Assembly (NCBI GenBank): GCA_902615165.1
Contig: CACMNZ010000002.1
Coordinates: forward strand, 1 to 60,251
Length of the DNA: 60,251 nucleotides
From: an uncultured Prochlorococcus sp.
Lineage (GTDB): Bacteria > Cyanobacteriota > Cyanobacteriia > PCC-6307 > Cyanobiaceae
Reading direction: 5' to 3'
Below are positions 8,264 through 17,503 of the stretch, piece by piece. The notes under the pieces were generated by a model. The model saw only the letters and a list, made by a program, of their open reading frames with translations. It did not search any database and was not told the origin of the DNA. The stretch's first letter is position 1; each line of letters begins with the position of its first letter. The position numbers were made by a program, and so were the translations under genes.

Positions 8264-11020
8264 ATGACAGAGATGAATGATCAATTATCTTTAGAGAATT
8301 ATTCACCTTTTGAAGTAGAGAAAAAGTGGCAAGAAAAATGGGAAAGTCTAAAGGCATTTAGTCCTAATCCTGAGGATGATGGGGAGCCTTTTTGTGTTGT
8401 TATTCCGCCACCAAATGTAACTGGATCTTTGCATATGGGGCATGCATTTAATACGGCTTTGATAGATGTTGTAGTACGTTTTCAAAGACTATTAGGTAAG
8501 AATGTTTTGTGCTTACCAGGAACGGATCATGCTTCAATAGCTGTTCAAACTATTCTTGAAAAACAATTAAAAAGTGAAGGCAAAACAAGTGAGGATATTG
8601 GAAGAGATGAATTTCTTAAAAGAGCATGGAACTGGAAAGAACAAAGTGGTGGAAGAATAGTTTCTCAATTAAGAAGGATAGGATATTCAGTTGACTGGAC
8701 TAGAGAAAGATTTACTCTTGATCAAAAATTAAATGAAGCTGTTATTGAGGCTTTTAATATTCTCCATGAAAAGAATTTAATTTATAGAGGCGAATATTTG
8801 GTTAATTGGTGTCCTGAATCTCAATCTGCCGTAAGTGATCTTGAAGTTGAAATGCAAGAAGTAAATGGTCATTTATGGCATTTTAAATACCCTTTAATTT
8901 CTGAAAGTGGTGAACAGTTAGATAAATACTTAGAAGTTGCAACAACAAGACCAGAAACTCTTTTGGGTGATACTGCTGTTGCAGTTAATCCTGATGATGA
9001 TAGATATAAAGAATTTATTGGTGTCAAAGTAAAAGTCCCTTTCGTTGATAGAGAAATACCTATTATCGCAGATTCACATGTTGATAAAGATTTTGGTACC
9101 GGTTGTGTAAAGGTTACTCCAGCCCATGATCCAAATGATTTTGCAATAGGAAAAAGGCATAATTTAAAACAGATTAATGTAATGAATAAAGATGGAACTT
9201 TAAATATTAATGCAGGTATTTTTCAAAATTTAGATAGATATGAGGCTAGAGAGAAAATCATCAAAGAATTAGATAACTTGGGCCTTTTGACAAAGATAGA
9301 GGATTATAAACATACTGTTCCTTTTTCTGATAGAGGTAAGGTGCCAATTGAACCTTTATTGTCAACACAATGGTTTTTGAAAATGGATGATATATCACAA
9401 GGATGTCTGAATGAAATTGATTCTAAAAAACCATCTTTTATTCCTCCACGCTGGGAGAAAGTTTATAAGGATTGGTTAGAGAATATTAAGGATTGGTGTA
9501 TTAGTCGGCAATTGTGGTGGGGGCACCAAATACCAGCCTGGTATGTTTTAGATGAATCTCAAGACTCAATAGAACAAAATACTCCATATATCGTTGCAAG
9601 AAATGAAGAGGATGCCTTAATCGAAGCTAATAAAAAATTTGGATTAAATATTAAGTTGGTTCGCGATAAAGATGTTTTGGATACATGGTTTTCAAGTGGT
9701 TTATGGCCTTTCTCAACCCTTGGTTGGCCAAATACAAATGATCCAGATTTTAAAAAATGGTATCCAAATAGTGTTCTAGTTACTGGTTTCGATATTATTT
9801 TCTTTTGGGTGGCGAGAATGACAATGATGGGGAACACTTTTACAAATAATATTCCTTTTAAGGATGTTTATATTCATGGACTAGTTCGAGATGAAAACAA
9901 TAAAAAAATGAGTAAAAGTTCAGGTAATGGTATTGATCCAATATTATTAATTGATAAATATGGTTCTGATGCTCTAAGGTTTGCTCTAATTAGAGAAGTT
10001 GCAGGCGCTGGACAAGATATCCGGCTTGATTTTGATAGGAAAAAAGATACATCTTCAACTGTTGAAGCTTCAAGAAATTTTGCGAATAAATTATGGAATG
10101 CAACTAAATTTGTGTTAATTAATAAAACTTCTAATAATAATTATTCGCTTAATGAGAGTGATGAAACTTCTTTAGAGTTATGTGATAAGTGGATTTTATC
10201 GAAATTGAATCAGGTAAATATAAAAGTTGCTGCTTTGTTAAAAGAATATAAATTGGGAGAATCTGCGAAACTTCTATATGAATTTTCGTGGAATGATTTT
10301 TGTGACTGGTACGTAGAGTTTGCTAAACAAAGATTTAATAATAAAGAGACTAAAAATAGACAAATAACTGAAAAAGTTTTAATAAAAGTACTTAATGATA
10401 TTTTTGTAATGATTCATCCTTTTATGCCTCATATTACTGAGGAACTATGGCATGTGTTGCAACTAAAACCAAATAATGCATTATTATCTCTTCAAAAATG
10501 GCCAACCCAAGAAAATAAATTTGTTGATAATAAGCTTGATAATTCCTTTCAACAACTCTTTGAAATTATTAGATTGATTAGAAATTTGAGAGCTGAATTA
10601 GGCCTAAAGCCATCAGAAAAAGTTCCTGTTTACTTGATTTCAGATAATGATGAATTGATTTATTTTCTAAAAATTTTAGTTGATGATATTCAAACCTTAA
10701 CTAAATCTTCTGAAGTATTTATTTTTAAACCTAATGCTGTTGATAAAAAAGAGTTTGCTAAATCTTTTTCTGGGATAATTAGTGATTTAGAGGTTTACTT
10801 ACCTTTTCAGGATTTTGTAAATATAGATGCATTAAAGGAAAGGCTAAACAAGGATCTAAAAAAGGTGACTATTGAATTAGATAATTTAAATAAGAGATTA
10901 TCTAATAAAAATTTCGTGGATAAGGCTCCAAAAGATATTGTTGATGAATGTAGATTTAAATTAAATGAGGGTTCGGTACAAATGGAGAGAATTACTAAAA
11001 AACTCGAGCTTTTGAATTGA
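8264..11020 (+). CDS. valS: Valyl-tRNA synthetase
   Basis: A class I synthetase of 918 residues from the ATG at 8264; a TTG two codons upstream extends the frame but is less likely, and another ATG lies at 8276. The HIGH-type motif is HMGH in TGSLHMGHAFN near residues 57-60 and the KMSKS motif is at about 548-552. The editing (CP1) domain lies between, with TTRPETLLGDTAVAV. The C-terminus is the ValRS coiled-coil arm (LKERLNKDLKKVTIELDNLNKRLSNKNF). Length is typical. The stop overlaps the region where the next gene could begin (TTGA), which suggests cotranscription with the TVP38-like gene. Confidence 0.97.
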   Translation: MTEMNDQLSLENYSPFEVEKKWQEKWESLKAFSPNPEDDGEPFCVVIPPPNVTGSLHMGHAFNTALIDVVVRFQRLLGKNVLCLPGTDHASIAVQTILEKQLKSEGKTSEDIGRDEFLKRAWNWKEQSGGRIVSQLRRIGYSVDWTRERFTLDQKLNEAVIEAFNILHEKNLIYRGEYLVNWCPESQSAVSDLEVEMQEVNGHLWHFKYPLISESGEQLDKYLEVATTRPETLLGDTAVAVNPDDDRYKEFIGVKVKVPFVDREIPIIADSHVDKDFGTGCVKVTPAHDPNDFAIGKRHNLKQINVMNKDGTLNINAGIFQNLDRYEAREKIIKELDNLGLLTKIEDYKHTVPFSDRGKVPIEPLLSTQWFLKMDDISQGCLNEIDSKKPSFIPPRWEKVYKDWLENIKDWCISRQLWWGHQIPAWYVLDESQDSIEQNTPYIVARNEEDALIEANKKFGLNIKLVRDKDVLDTWFSSGLWPFSTLGWPNTNDPDFKKWYPNSVLVTGFDIIFFWVARMTMMGNTFTNNIPFKDVYIHGLVRDENNKKMSKSSGNGIDPILLIDKYGSDALRFALIREVAGAGQDIRLDFDRKKDTSSTVEASRNFANKLWNATKFVLINKTSNNNYSLNESDETSLELCDKWILSKLNQVNIKVAALLKEYKLGESAKLLYEFSWNDFCDWYVEFAKQRFNNKETKNRQITEKVLIKVLNDIFVMIHPFMPHITEELWHVLQLKPNNALLSLQKWPTQENKFVDNKLDNSFQQLFEIIRLIRNLRAELGLKPSEKVPVYLISDNDELIYFLKILVDDIQTLTKSSEVFIFKPNAVDKKEFAKSFSGIISDLEVYLPFQDFVNIDALKERLNKDLKKVTIELDNLNKRLSNKNFVDKAPKDIVDECRFKLNEGSVQMERITKKLELLN

Positions 11021-11022
11021 GA

Positions 11023-11613
11023 ATGAATATATTTCTTGAAAATATTTATAATTTGTCTTTTTTTTTTAATACTGGAATTGGGATATTTTCGTTTGTTTGC
11101 TTTTATATTTTAATTGTTTTATTAATACTCCCAGCTTCTTGGTTATCTTTATTATCAGGTTTTTTATATGGCTCATATTTAGGATCAATTATAGTTTTTT
11201 TCTCCGCTTCCTTAGGAGCATCAGTTGCTTTTTTTGTATCAAAAAGTTTTTTTGCAAAAAAGCTAAAAAATCTTTTTAGTCGTTATCCAAAATTAAGTGT
11301 TATGGAAAAAGTAGTAGAAAAAGGCGGACTTAAATTAATTTTTTTAGCAAGATTATCTCCGATATTTCCCTTCAGTATTCTTAATTATTTTTATGGTTTG
11401 AATAATGTTAAATTTCGAGATTTCGCTATTGGTCTTTTTGGAATAATTCCAGGAACTTTTCTTTATTGCTCAATAGGTAGTTTGGCAAAAAATATCCAGG
11501 AGCTAAAAAATGTCCAATCACCAAATAATTTATATATGACTATTGTTGGAATTATTTCAACTTTTTTAGTTGTATATTTCTCAGCTAAATATTCCAGGGA
11601 ATATTTTGAATAA
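11023..11613 (+). CDS. TVP38/TMEM64 (DedA-related, SNARE-associated) inner-membrane protein
   Basis: This is a hydrophobic protein of 196 residues with about five membrane segments. It shows the VTT/TVP38 pattern: LLSGFLYGSYLGSIIVFFSASLGASVAFFVSK, followed by a short polar loop and FLARLSPIFPFSILNYFYGL, then GIIPGTFLYCSIGSLA, which matches the conserved re-entrant and F/LxRLxPxxP features of the family. Related DedA-like proteins move or flip phospholipids or undecaprenyl phosphate, but the substrate of this one is unknown. ATG at 11023 is preferred; a TTG at 11017 inside the valS stop is also possible. It directly follows valS. Confidence 0.85.
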   Translation: MNIFLENIYNLSFFFNTGIGIFSFVCFYILIVLLILPASWLSLLSGFLYGSYLGSIIVFFSASLGASVAFFVSKSFFAKKLKNLFSRYPKLSVMEKVVEKGGLKLIFLARLSPIFPFSILNYFYGLNNVKFRDFAIGLFGIIPGTFLYCSIGSLAKNIQELKNVQSPNNLYMTIVGIISTFLVVYFSAKYSREYFE

Positions 11614-11623
11614 TCCTAAGAAT

Positions 11624-11776
11624 TTACTCTTTAATATTCCAATCTCTAATAGATGCAATTAAGATAAACCACAAAAGCCTAGATTTACCTAGTAGAGTTT
11701 TGTTGGCTTCTAATTCGATATATTTTGCTTGTCCACAAGGTGTTTTTATGAAGTTGAAAACTGTTTTCTTTGTCAT
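11624..11776 (-). CDS. Hypothetical small protein, 50 residues
   Basis: A complete minus-strand ORF lies in the 279-base gap between the TVP38-like gene and the DNA ligase gene. It starts with ATG at 11776, preceded at five bases by a purine-rich AGAGAGA, and ends at TAA 11624. The product begins MTKKTVFNFIKTPCGQAKYI, continues with a short amphipathic part and a tryptophan-rich hydrophobic stretch (SRLLWFILIASIRDW), and has one cysteine. It contains no chlorophyll-binding ExxNGRxAMxG motif, so it is not a high-light-inducible protein. I recognise no family. A decent start context and an unbroken reading frame in otherwise stop-rich DNA support coding, but chance is not excluded. Confidence 0.5.
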   Translation of the reverse strand: MTKKTVFNFIKTPCGQAKYIELEANKTLLGKSRLLWFILIASIRDWNIKE

Positions 11777-11842
11777 AAGTCTCTCTAAAAGTCCTGATGA
11801 TTATTCTTACATTTTATAGCCAAGATTTTTAGTTTTTTACTT

Positions 11843-11874
11843 AAAAACCACATTTTTCATAGACTACTTTGTGG
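11843..11874 (-). terminator. Weak intrinsic terminator candidate after the DNA ligase gene
   Basis: Reading on the minus strand, CCACA and TGTGG form a five-base-pair stem with a long 17-base loop, followed at once by five T residues. It begins 19 bases past the ligase stop codon. The stem is short, so folding would be weak; its position and T-run are what support the call. Confidence 0.3.
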
Positions 11875-11892
11875 AATACTATTTTTTAAAAT

Positions 11893-13221
11893 TTAAACTT
11901 TTTCTCCAGCTTTAAATCCTCTAAAGCATTTGAATCTAGGAAACCTCAGACTAAAAGCCACCGCATCCTGGGATTTAGTTTTAGCATCAGCTCTGATTTC
12001 TACAAGTTGACCAATCAGTTGATTCCGTTTTGACCAATATTCTTCACGTTGGATATCACTAAATCCGCTTCCACAACTAAGACTGTATTCATGCCCATCA
12101 TCTTCTCCTTCTACTATTACAGCTCCTAGTCTACCTTTATTGCGACCTGTGCCTTCCTCAACAGATACAACCTTTAAAGTGACTTCAATGAAAGGTTTTG
12201 CTTTTAACCAACTGTGTGTTCTTTTACATTCATACATTGCATCAGGATCTTTAATCATTACTCCTTCATATCCACCCTCCACAGCAGATTTATTCAGCTC
12301 TACAAATCTTTTCTGTCCCTCAATGGTGTCGAGGTCTACATTTTCCCAGTCAAGTGTTTTTATATGTCTAAGAAGTAAAGAATGTTTTGCTACCCATTCT
12401 TTTACTAATAAACTTCTTGCTGTTTGACTTGTGTTCCATCGTCCTTTTTGGAAGTCTTCAAGGGGACATAAGTCAAATAGATGTAGAACTGCGTCTTTTG
12501 TTTGTTTGCCATCTTTTCTATGAACCTGTTTCATTAAATCCTGAAAGTTAGCGCTCATTACTTCACCATCTAGGACTAAGTCATGAGGTGCAGGATCTTC
12601 TTTTAAGACGTTTTCTATTTCTGAGATAATATGACCAAAATTATGGAATTGTTTCCCATTACGAGAAAACATTTCTACTTTATTTTTTCTAATAATAGTT
12701 AAGACGCGCACACCATCTAATTTGATTTCAATTTGCTTTTTTCCTATCATTTTTTTTTCATGATTTGCACTGTCATGAGCTAAAGGACAAGAAAAAATAG
12801 GAATCGCATATTTGGGAAATTTCTTGGCTATCTTGTTGATTGTTTTTTCAGATACACCACATCTAAGATCTTTAATTAAAACTCGTCTATAAAATCCATT
12901 CCACTCTTCTTTTGTGGCAGATTCCATAGCCGTAATAATTGCATCGCGAGCAGCGTGACCAGTAAGCTCTCTTTGAATAAGCTTATTTGCTAATTCCCTA
13001 AAATCTTTCCATAAAAAATTTTGACTTTTTTCATTCTCTTTTTCTGGAACAATTTTTACACCAAAAGTTACCAATGGATCAAGTGCCATACGGATGCCCT
13101 CAAAAAAATCATCTAAACCATCTTCCATTGCTTCTGAGATGATTTTCTCTTTATCTAATCTACTTGGGTGTAATTCTAGTTGATGTATTATCTCTTCTTT
13201 AAACAATTCTTTTTGCCTCAC
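11893..13221 (-). CDS. ATP-dependent DNA ligase resembling phage T4 gp30
   Basis: A 442-residue ATP-type ligase that would seal nicks by an enzyme-AMP intermediate. The nucleotidyltransferase motifs are in order: motif I K167-L-D-G with the lysine that takes AMP, motif III LVLDGEV at 215-221, motif IIIa LHLFDL near 246-251, motif IV EGVMIK at 319-324 and motif V WLKAK at 338-342, then an OB-fold. The N-terminal part (ELTGHAARDAI, IKDLRCGVS) matches the T4 gp30 arrangement (LTGNAA, MRDLECGAS) rather than LigC or LigD. Bacteria normally rely on NAD-dependent LigA, so this is an extra ligase, possibly of phage origin. It lies nine bases after a small membrane-protein gene on the same strand. Confidence 0.9.
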   Translation of the reverse strand: MRQKELFKEEIIHQLELHPSRLDKEKIISEAMEDGLDDFFEGIRMALDPLVTFGVKIVPEKENEKSQNFLWKDFRELANKLIQRELTGHAARDAIITAMESATKEEWNGFYRRVLIKDLRCGVSEKTINKIAKKFPKYAIPIFSCPLAHDSANHEKKMIGKKQIEIKLDGVRVLTIIRKNKVEMFSRNGKQFHNFGHIISEIENVLKEDPAPHDLVLDGEVMSANFQDLMKQVHRKDGKQTKDAVLHLFDLCPLEDFQKGRWNTSQTARSLLVKEWVAKHSLLLRHIKTLDWENVDLDTIEGQKRFVELNKSAVEGGYEGVMIKDPDAMYECKRTHSWLKAKPFIEVTLKVVSVEEGTGRNKGRLGAVIVEGEDDGHEYSLSCGSGFSDIQREEYWSKRNQLIGQLVEIRADAKTKSQDAVAFSLRFPRFKCFRGFKAGEKV

Positions 13222-13230
13222 AAGAACTTA

Positions 13231-13650
13231 TTAATTTACTTTTGCTATTCTGTCAATTTTCCAATCATTGTCAGTTTTTGCGAAAGTAAAATCTAATGGG
13301 AGCTCATCTTGTTTATCTTCAGATTTTAAATTCAAAGTTATTATGATTTGATCTTCTTGGACTCTAGGTCTTCCTGATTTTAAATTTCTATATTTATTGA
13401 GGTTTAAACTAGCTAAAAATTTAAGAAAGTCTTGGCGCTTAACATGAGTTTTATAAGTTTTTGTAGTTAAACCATACGCTGCATCAATTCTGCCAGCAGC
13501 TATTTGATCAAAAAACTTTCTCACTAATGGATTAATTCCTCTGGCGCTTATAACTAATTTGACTGCATTAAAAGTCCAAAAAGAAACTAGTACAGCTCCG
13601 CCTACTAATAATGCTTTAATTCCGATATCTTTAACTAGTGTTGCATCCAT
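13231..13650 (-). CDS. Hypothetical membrane-anchored protein with NTF2-like or DUF4864-like C-terminal domain
   Basis: The 139-residue product has one N-terminal membrane segment (KALLVGGAVLVSFWTFNAVKLVI, about residues 12-34) and then a soluble domain with the pattern FFDQIAAGRIDAAYGLTT, TFAKTDNDWKIDRI at the end. That pattern (a short helix, a use-and-decay segment and a final W-K-I-D strand) resembles small lumen or periplasmic domains of the NTF2-like/DUF4864 kind; this is inference. It sits upstream of the ligase gene with nine bases between them, so the two may share a transcript. Start is the ATG at 13650. Confidence 0.75.
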   Translation of the reverse strand: MDATLVKDIGIKALLVGGAVLVSFWTFNAVKLVISARGINPLVRKFFDQIAAGRIDAAYGLTTKTYKTHVKRQDFLKFLASLNLNKYRNLKSGRPRVQEDQIIITLNLKSEDKQDELPLDFTFAKTDNDWKIDRIAKVN

Positions 13651-13735
13651 GTTGATTTAAGTTTTTTATTACTTTAAGAAAAGAAATCGTTTTTGATGGG
13701 TTTTTTTGTCAAAATAATACTAATTTTAATCCATA

Positions 13736-14263
13736 ATGCCTGTAATTCCTCTTTTACCTTTATTTCATAAATTTAATAGCCAATATTTTGAAAATTCTCT
13801 AGCGGTTAATAATCAACCATTAGTAAAAGTTAGATGGAGTGATAATAGATTAAAAACTACTGCTGGTTTTTATAAAAGAAAAAGAATTAATGGTCTTGTA
13901 GATTCTGAAATTATCTTATCGAAACCTATTTTGAGTAAATTATCTAATAGTGAAATAAACAGTACTTTATGTCATGAAATGATTCATGCATGGGTAGATA
14001 GGATATTAAAAAAAAATGAGATACATGGTCCAAATTTCTTAGAAAAGATGAATGAAATTAATGAGAAAGAGAAGAATTTTCAAATTTCTGTAAGGCACTC
14101 ATTTCCTATTGAAAGGAGAGAATTAAAATACATAGGAACTTGTCAAAATTGTGGTGAGAAATTTTTCTATAGAAAAAGAATAAAGAATATAGCCTGTAAA
14201 AAATGTTGTGTAAATTTCTTCAATGGATCGTGGAATAAAAAGTGTTTAATTTTGTTTGATTAG
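13736..14263 (+). CDS. SprT-like zinc metallopeptidase family protein
   Basis: A 175-residue protein with the SprT fold. The zinc-binding motif HEMIHAWVDR is at about residues 80-89 (LCHEMIHAW), and the C-terminal part contains a zinc ribbon with CQNC and CKKC pairs. SprT-type proteins are related to Spartan, which degrades DNA-protein crosslinks, but bacterial versions are mostly uncharacterised. The gene is alone, divergent from the small membrane-protein gene, with an 85-base gap between them that holds the promoters for both. ATG at 13736 is the first in frame. Confidence 0.88.
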   Translation: MPVIPLLPLFHKFNSQYFENSLAVNNQPLVKVRWSDNRLKTTAGFYKRKRINGLVDSEIILSKPILSKLSNSEINSTLCHEMIHAWVDRILKKNEIHGPNFLEKMNEINEKEKNFQISVRHSFPIERRELKYIGTCQNCGEKFFYRKRIKNIACKKCCVNFFNGSWNKKCLILFD

Positions 14264-14347
14264 AAATAATTAGATGTGTTTTTGTTTCTATCTTTGGAAT
14301 TATTTATTTTTTTAATGTAATTTATATTTTAAAAAGAACAATAATTT

Positions 14348-14920
14348 ATGGATTCAAGGAGAATTAGAAATCTTAGAAATCTTAGAAATAGTTTTGATAA
14401 AAATATTGTTGATAAACAAGTTGATAAAATTTTTGAAACTGGAAGACAATTCGTTGATGGAGTATCTGGAGCTAGGCCAGGTAAAAGAAGGAACTCAGAT
14501 TTTCAAGGAATAACAAGTAAGAGTGTTAAAAAAGTAGGAAGATGGGTATCTGAAAAAGTGGATTTATTTTTTGATGAAGAAAATGATGATTGGAATGATG
14601 AGAATTTTTATGATGATCAAAGCGATATTAAGACATTTTCCAGAGAATCAAATTCTTATGAATCTACTACAAAGTATTCAAAAAGACCTTTAGAAGCAAT
14701 ATCTTTAAGGCAACCAAAAAATTTACAGACAACTGAGCAAAAAAAATTACCCTATGTGAAAGAGAGTAAGGATGAAGATTGGCCAGATGAAATGGATTTC
14801 AAAGTTGAAAGATGGCAAAGAGCTTCAGAAAATGAGAATAATACTTCGAGAGATCAATCAATCCAACAAGTTCAATCAAAATCAAGAAATCTTCCCAGAT
14901 CAAGAAGAAGAAGAGTATAG
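14348..14920 (+). CDS. Hypothetical protein, charged and probably disordered
   Basis: The 190-residue product has a basic N-terminus with the repeat RNLRNLRN, encoded by repeated TTAGAAATC units, a possibly structured part (residues 20-75, KSVKKVGRWVSEKVDLFF), and a long acidic then mixed-charge tail (EENDDWNDENFYDD; DEDWPDEMDFKVERW). It ends in RSRRRRV. No signal peptide, membrane segment or known motif is visible. The last 21 bases overlap the 3' end of the chorismate-lyase-like gene on the other strand. I do not recognise the family; the arginine-rich tail hints at nucleic-acid binding, which is speculation. Confidence 0.75.
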   Translation: MDSRRIRNLRNLRNSFDKNIVDKQVDKIFETGRQFVDGVSGARPGKRRNSDFQGITSKSVKKVGRWVSEKVDLFFDEENDDWNDENFYDDQSDIKTFSRESNSYESTTKYSKRPLEAISLRQPKNLQTTEQKKLPYVKESKDEDWPDEMDFKVERWQRASENENNTSRDQSIQQVQSKSRNLPRSRRRRV

Positions 14921-15442
14921 TTTGGTAAATTCTTTAATTCCTGAATAACCCAGTAAAGTTTCTAAATTTGGATTGAAAACCTCCCTTATAATTGTTAAGG
15001 GTTTTTTGTCTCGAAAAAATCTGTAATTTCTTGACCAGAATGGACCTTTAAAGCAAAATTGATCTTCTAACCATTTTGCATTGACAAGTGAAATACGATC
15101 AACTTCTCTAAATAATTCTGATCTGTCTTGCGTCAAATTCTTCCAAATTGGCTCTTCTTTGGCCTTTAAATTCTCATTCACTTGATCTGCATTCCACCAA
15201 CTTTCTGCCCATGCTAGGTTTTTATTATTGCTTTTGATCCATACCTGTCTTCTAATTAAAGGTCCATTTAACTGATTCAATTCTTTAGGGCCTTCTTTAG
15301 TGGATAGAGGATCTAATTGCATTGAAATTAATTTAATTTTTGTCTCTTGATTAGTTAAAAGCTGCAGATGTCTAGTTGGACTTCCATCTCCAAGCAGCAT
15401 TAATTTCCATGGGCCAGATATTTTTGGTAGTGAATTCTTCAC
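14900..15442 (-). CDS. Chorismate lyase-like protein (DUF98), probable plastoquinone pathway
   Basis: A protein of at least 180 residues with the DUF98 chorismate-lyase pattern: WKLMLLGDGSPTRHLQLLT, then LNQLNGPLIRRQVWI, W-A-E-S-W-W and R-E-V (LFREVDRISLVN; PFWSRNYRFFRDKKPLTIIREVF). Related cyanobacterial enzymes split chorismate to 4-hydroxybenzoate, the head group of plastoquinone. The GTG at 15442 is the only ordinary in-frame start, but the frame stays open upstream with protein-like content back to the mnmG stop at 15524-15526, so the true start may be a non-standard codon such as CTG at 15505. It follows mnmG and overlaps the 3' end of the plus-strand gene. Confidence 0.8.
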   Translation of the reverse strand: MKNSLPKISGPWKLMLLGDGSPTRHLQLLTNQETKIKLISMQLDPLSTKEGPKELNQLNGPLIRRQVWIKSNNKNLAWAESWWNADQVNENLKAKEEPIWKNLTQDRSELFREVDRISLVNAKWLEDQFCFKGPFWSRNYRFFRDKKPLTIIREVFNPNLETLLGYSGIKEFTKLYSSSS

Positions 15443-15523
15443 TAAAAAATTAGAGGCTTTTTCTTCCCATAAAATTTTTGGAGAGTTAAAAAGTTTATTA
15501 TTCAGTGCTCTGACGGAGTGCTT

Positions 15524-17491
15524 TTAAGATGATAACTTTTTTTTAGCAAAAATATTTGCCTTATCTTTTTTTATCTCTCTTATTTTTAGCCAAACAAGTA
15601 AAGCAGTTAAATCAGCTTTGCTAACCCCAGGAATTTTTGAAGCATCACCAAAATTTTTTGGCTTTATCTTATTCAAATTTTCTCTAGCTTCTAAAGATAA
15701 TGTATCTATCTTTTCATAATTTATTTCTAGAGGAAGAGATTTAAAGCTTTGACGATTTATTTGTTCAATGTTGTTTTTTTGTCTTTTAAGATAACCCTCG
15801 TATTTAATATCTATTTCAACACCTTCTTGGATTGAAGAAGCTATATTTTTTTTAGTCAAATTATATTTAATTAAATCTGAATAATGAAAGTTTGGTCTTT
15901 TTAAGAGTTCTTTCAAAGTTATTGAGCCTTTGATTTTTGATCCCGTGGCTAATTCTAGTTTTTTTGATATTTCATCCGTGTTTTTTAATCGAGTGTTTTT
16001 TAATCTTAATTTCTCTTCTTCAAGGAGTTTCATTTTTTCTTTATAGACCGACCATCTTTTCTCATCAATTAACCCTATTTCATAACCTAATGGGGTTAAT
16101 CGCCTATCTGCATTATCTCCCCTAAGGGTTAACCTATATTCACTCCTGCTAGTGAGAACTCTGTATGGTTCTTTGAGATCTTTGGTAATTAAATCATTGA
16201 TCATTGTTCCTATATAACTGCTTTCTCTGGTGAAGATTATTGGGTCTTTTTTGTTTAGTTTTCTTGTAGCATTGACTCCTGCTACTAACCCTTGTGCTGC
16301 TGCTTCTTCATAACCAGTAGTTCCATTAATTTGTCCGGCGCTAAATAAATATTCAATTTCTTTCGTTTCGAGTGATGTTTGGAGCTGTGTTGCAGGTATA
16401 TAGTCATACTCTACAGCATATGCTGGCCGCAACATTTTACATTCACTTAATCCAGGTAAGGTTCTTAAAAGTTCTAATTGAATATTTTCGGGTAAACCTG
16501 TAGAAAATCCTTGCACATATATTTCAGGAGTATTAATTCCTTCTGGTTCTAAGAAAATTTGATGTGATTCTTTATCAGCAAATTTAACGATTTTATCTTC
16601 AATAGAAGGACAATATCTTGGCCCCTTACTATCAATAAAACCGCCGTAAATGGGAGTTAAATGTAAATTGTCTCGAATTAGTTGATGTGTTTCGGTAGTT
16701 GTTCTTGTGATGTGACAACTAACTTGGGGCATATTATTTTTTATATCTGGGTCAAAAGAAAAATATTTATCTGCTGCAGTACTTGGTTGTATATCTAATT
16801 CATCAAAAATGATACTTCTTTTATCAACTCTTGCTGGAGTTCCTGTTTTTAAACGTTCTGTTTTGATACCAATTTCGTGTAAATTTTGAGTAAGTCCTTT
16901 TGCTGCTTGTTCGCCCGACCTGCCTGCTGACATTGATTTATTTCCTATCCATATTCTTCCTTCTAAGAACGTGCCAGCTGTGATGATAACTGATCTAGCT
17001 GAGTAATAACTACCAAAGAAAGTCCTTACACCCTTTATTCTTTTTTTTAAGATTTTTTTTGAGTTCAATCCAATTTCTTCAGTTTTTGCAATATCCAGTT
17101 CAGTAATCATTGCTTCTTTTAAAGATAAATTATCTGTATTTTGTAGTATTTCAATCATCTTTTTTGAGTATTCTCTTTTATCTGTTTGTGCTCTTAATGC
17201 CCATACAGCTGGGCCTCTACTTGCATTTAATATTCTTTTTTGTATAGCTGTTTCATCAGCTAATTTACCAATAATTCCACCTAATGCATCAACTTCATGT
17301 ACCAACTGACTTTTTGCCGGCCCGCCAACTGCAGGGTTGCAAGGTTGCCAGGCAATCCTATCTAAATTGATTGTAAATAAGGCTGTAGAAAAACCTAATT
17401 TTGCTGTTGTTATAGCTGCTTCGCATCCTGCATGTCCTCCTCCAATAACGATGACGTCAAAAGATTCATTTGTTGAGTGATTATCATGCAT
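15524..17491 (-). CDS. mnmG: tRNA uridine-5-carboxymethylaminomethyl modification enzyme MnmG (GidA)
   Basis: A 655-residue FAD protein that, with MnmE, modifies wobble uridine 34 of certain tRNAs. It opens with the dinucleotide fold [11 protein letters not shown] near residues 16-26 and the signature [21 protein letters not shown]; a second family signature, [20 protein letters not shown], lies near residue 390. The C-terminal helical part carries IPGVSKADL. Length is normal. It begins 12 bases after dnaB on the same strand, and the chorismate-lyase-like gene continues downstream. Confidence 0.97.
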   Translation of the reverse strand: MHDNHSTNESFDVIVIGGGHAGCEAAITTAKLGFSTALFTINLDRIAWQPCNPAVGGPAKSQLVHEVDALGGIIGKLADETAIQKRILNASRGPAVWALRAQTDKREYSKKMIEILQNTDNLSLKEAMITELDIAKTEEIGLNSKKILKKRIKGVRTFFGSYYSARSVIITAGTFLEGRIWIGNKSMSAGRSGEQAAKGLTQNLHEIGIKTERLKTGTPARVDKRSIIFDELDIQPSTAADKYFSFDPDIKNNMPQVSCHITRTTTETHQLIRDNLHLTPIYGGFIDSKGPRYCPSIEDKIVKFADKESHQIFLEPEGINTPEIYVQGFSTGLPENIQLELLRTLPGLSECKMLRPAYAVEYDYIPATQLQTSLETKEIEYLFSAGQINGTTGYEEAAAQGLVAGVNATRKLNKKDPIIFTRESSYIGTMINDLITKDLKEPYRVLTSRSEYRLTLRGDNADRRLTPLGYEIGLIDEKRWSVYKEKMKLLEEEKLRLKNTRLKNTDEISKKLELATGSKIKGSITLKELLKRPNFHYSDLIKYNLTKKNIASSIQEGVEIDIKYEGYLKRQKNNIEQINRQSFKSLPLEINYEKIDTLSLEARENLNKIKPKNFGDASKIPGVSKADLTALLVWLKIREIKKDKANIFAKKKLSS

Positions 17492-17503
17492 TTTAGGAGC
17501 GAT

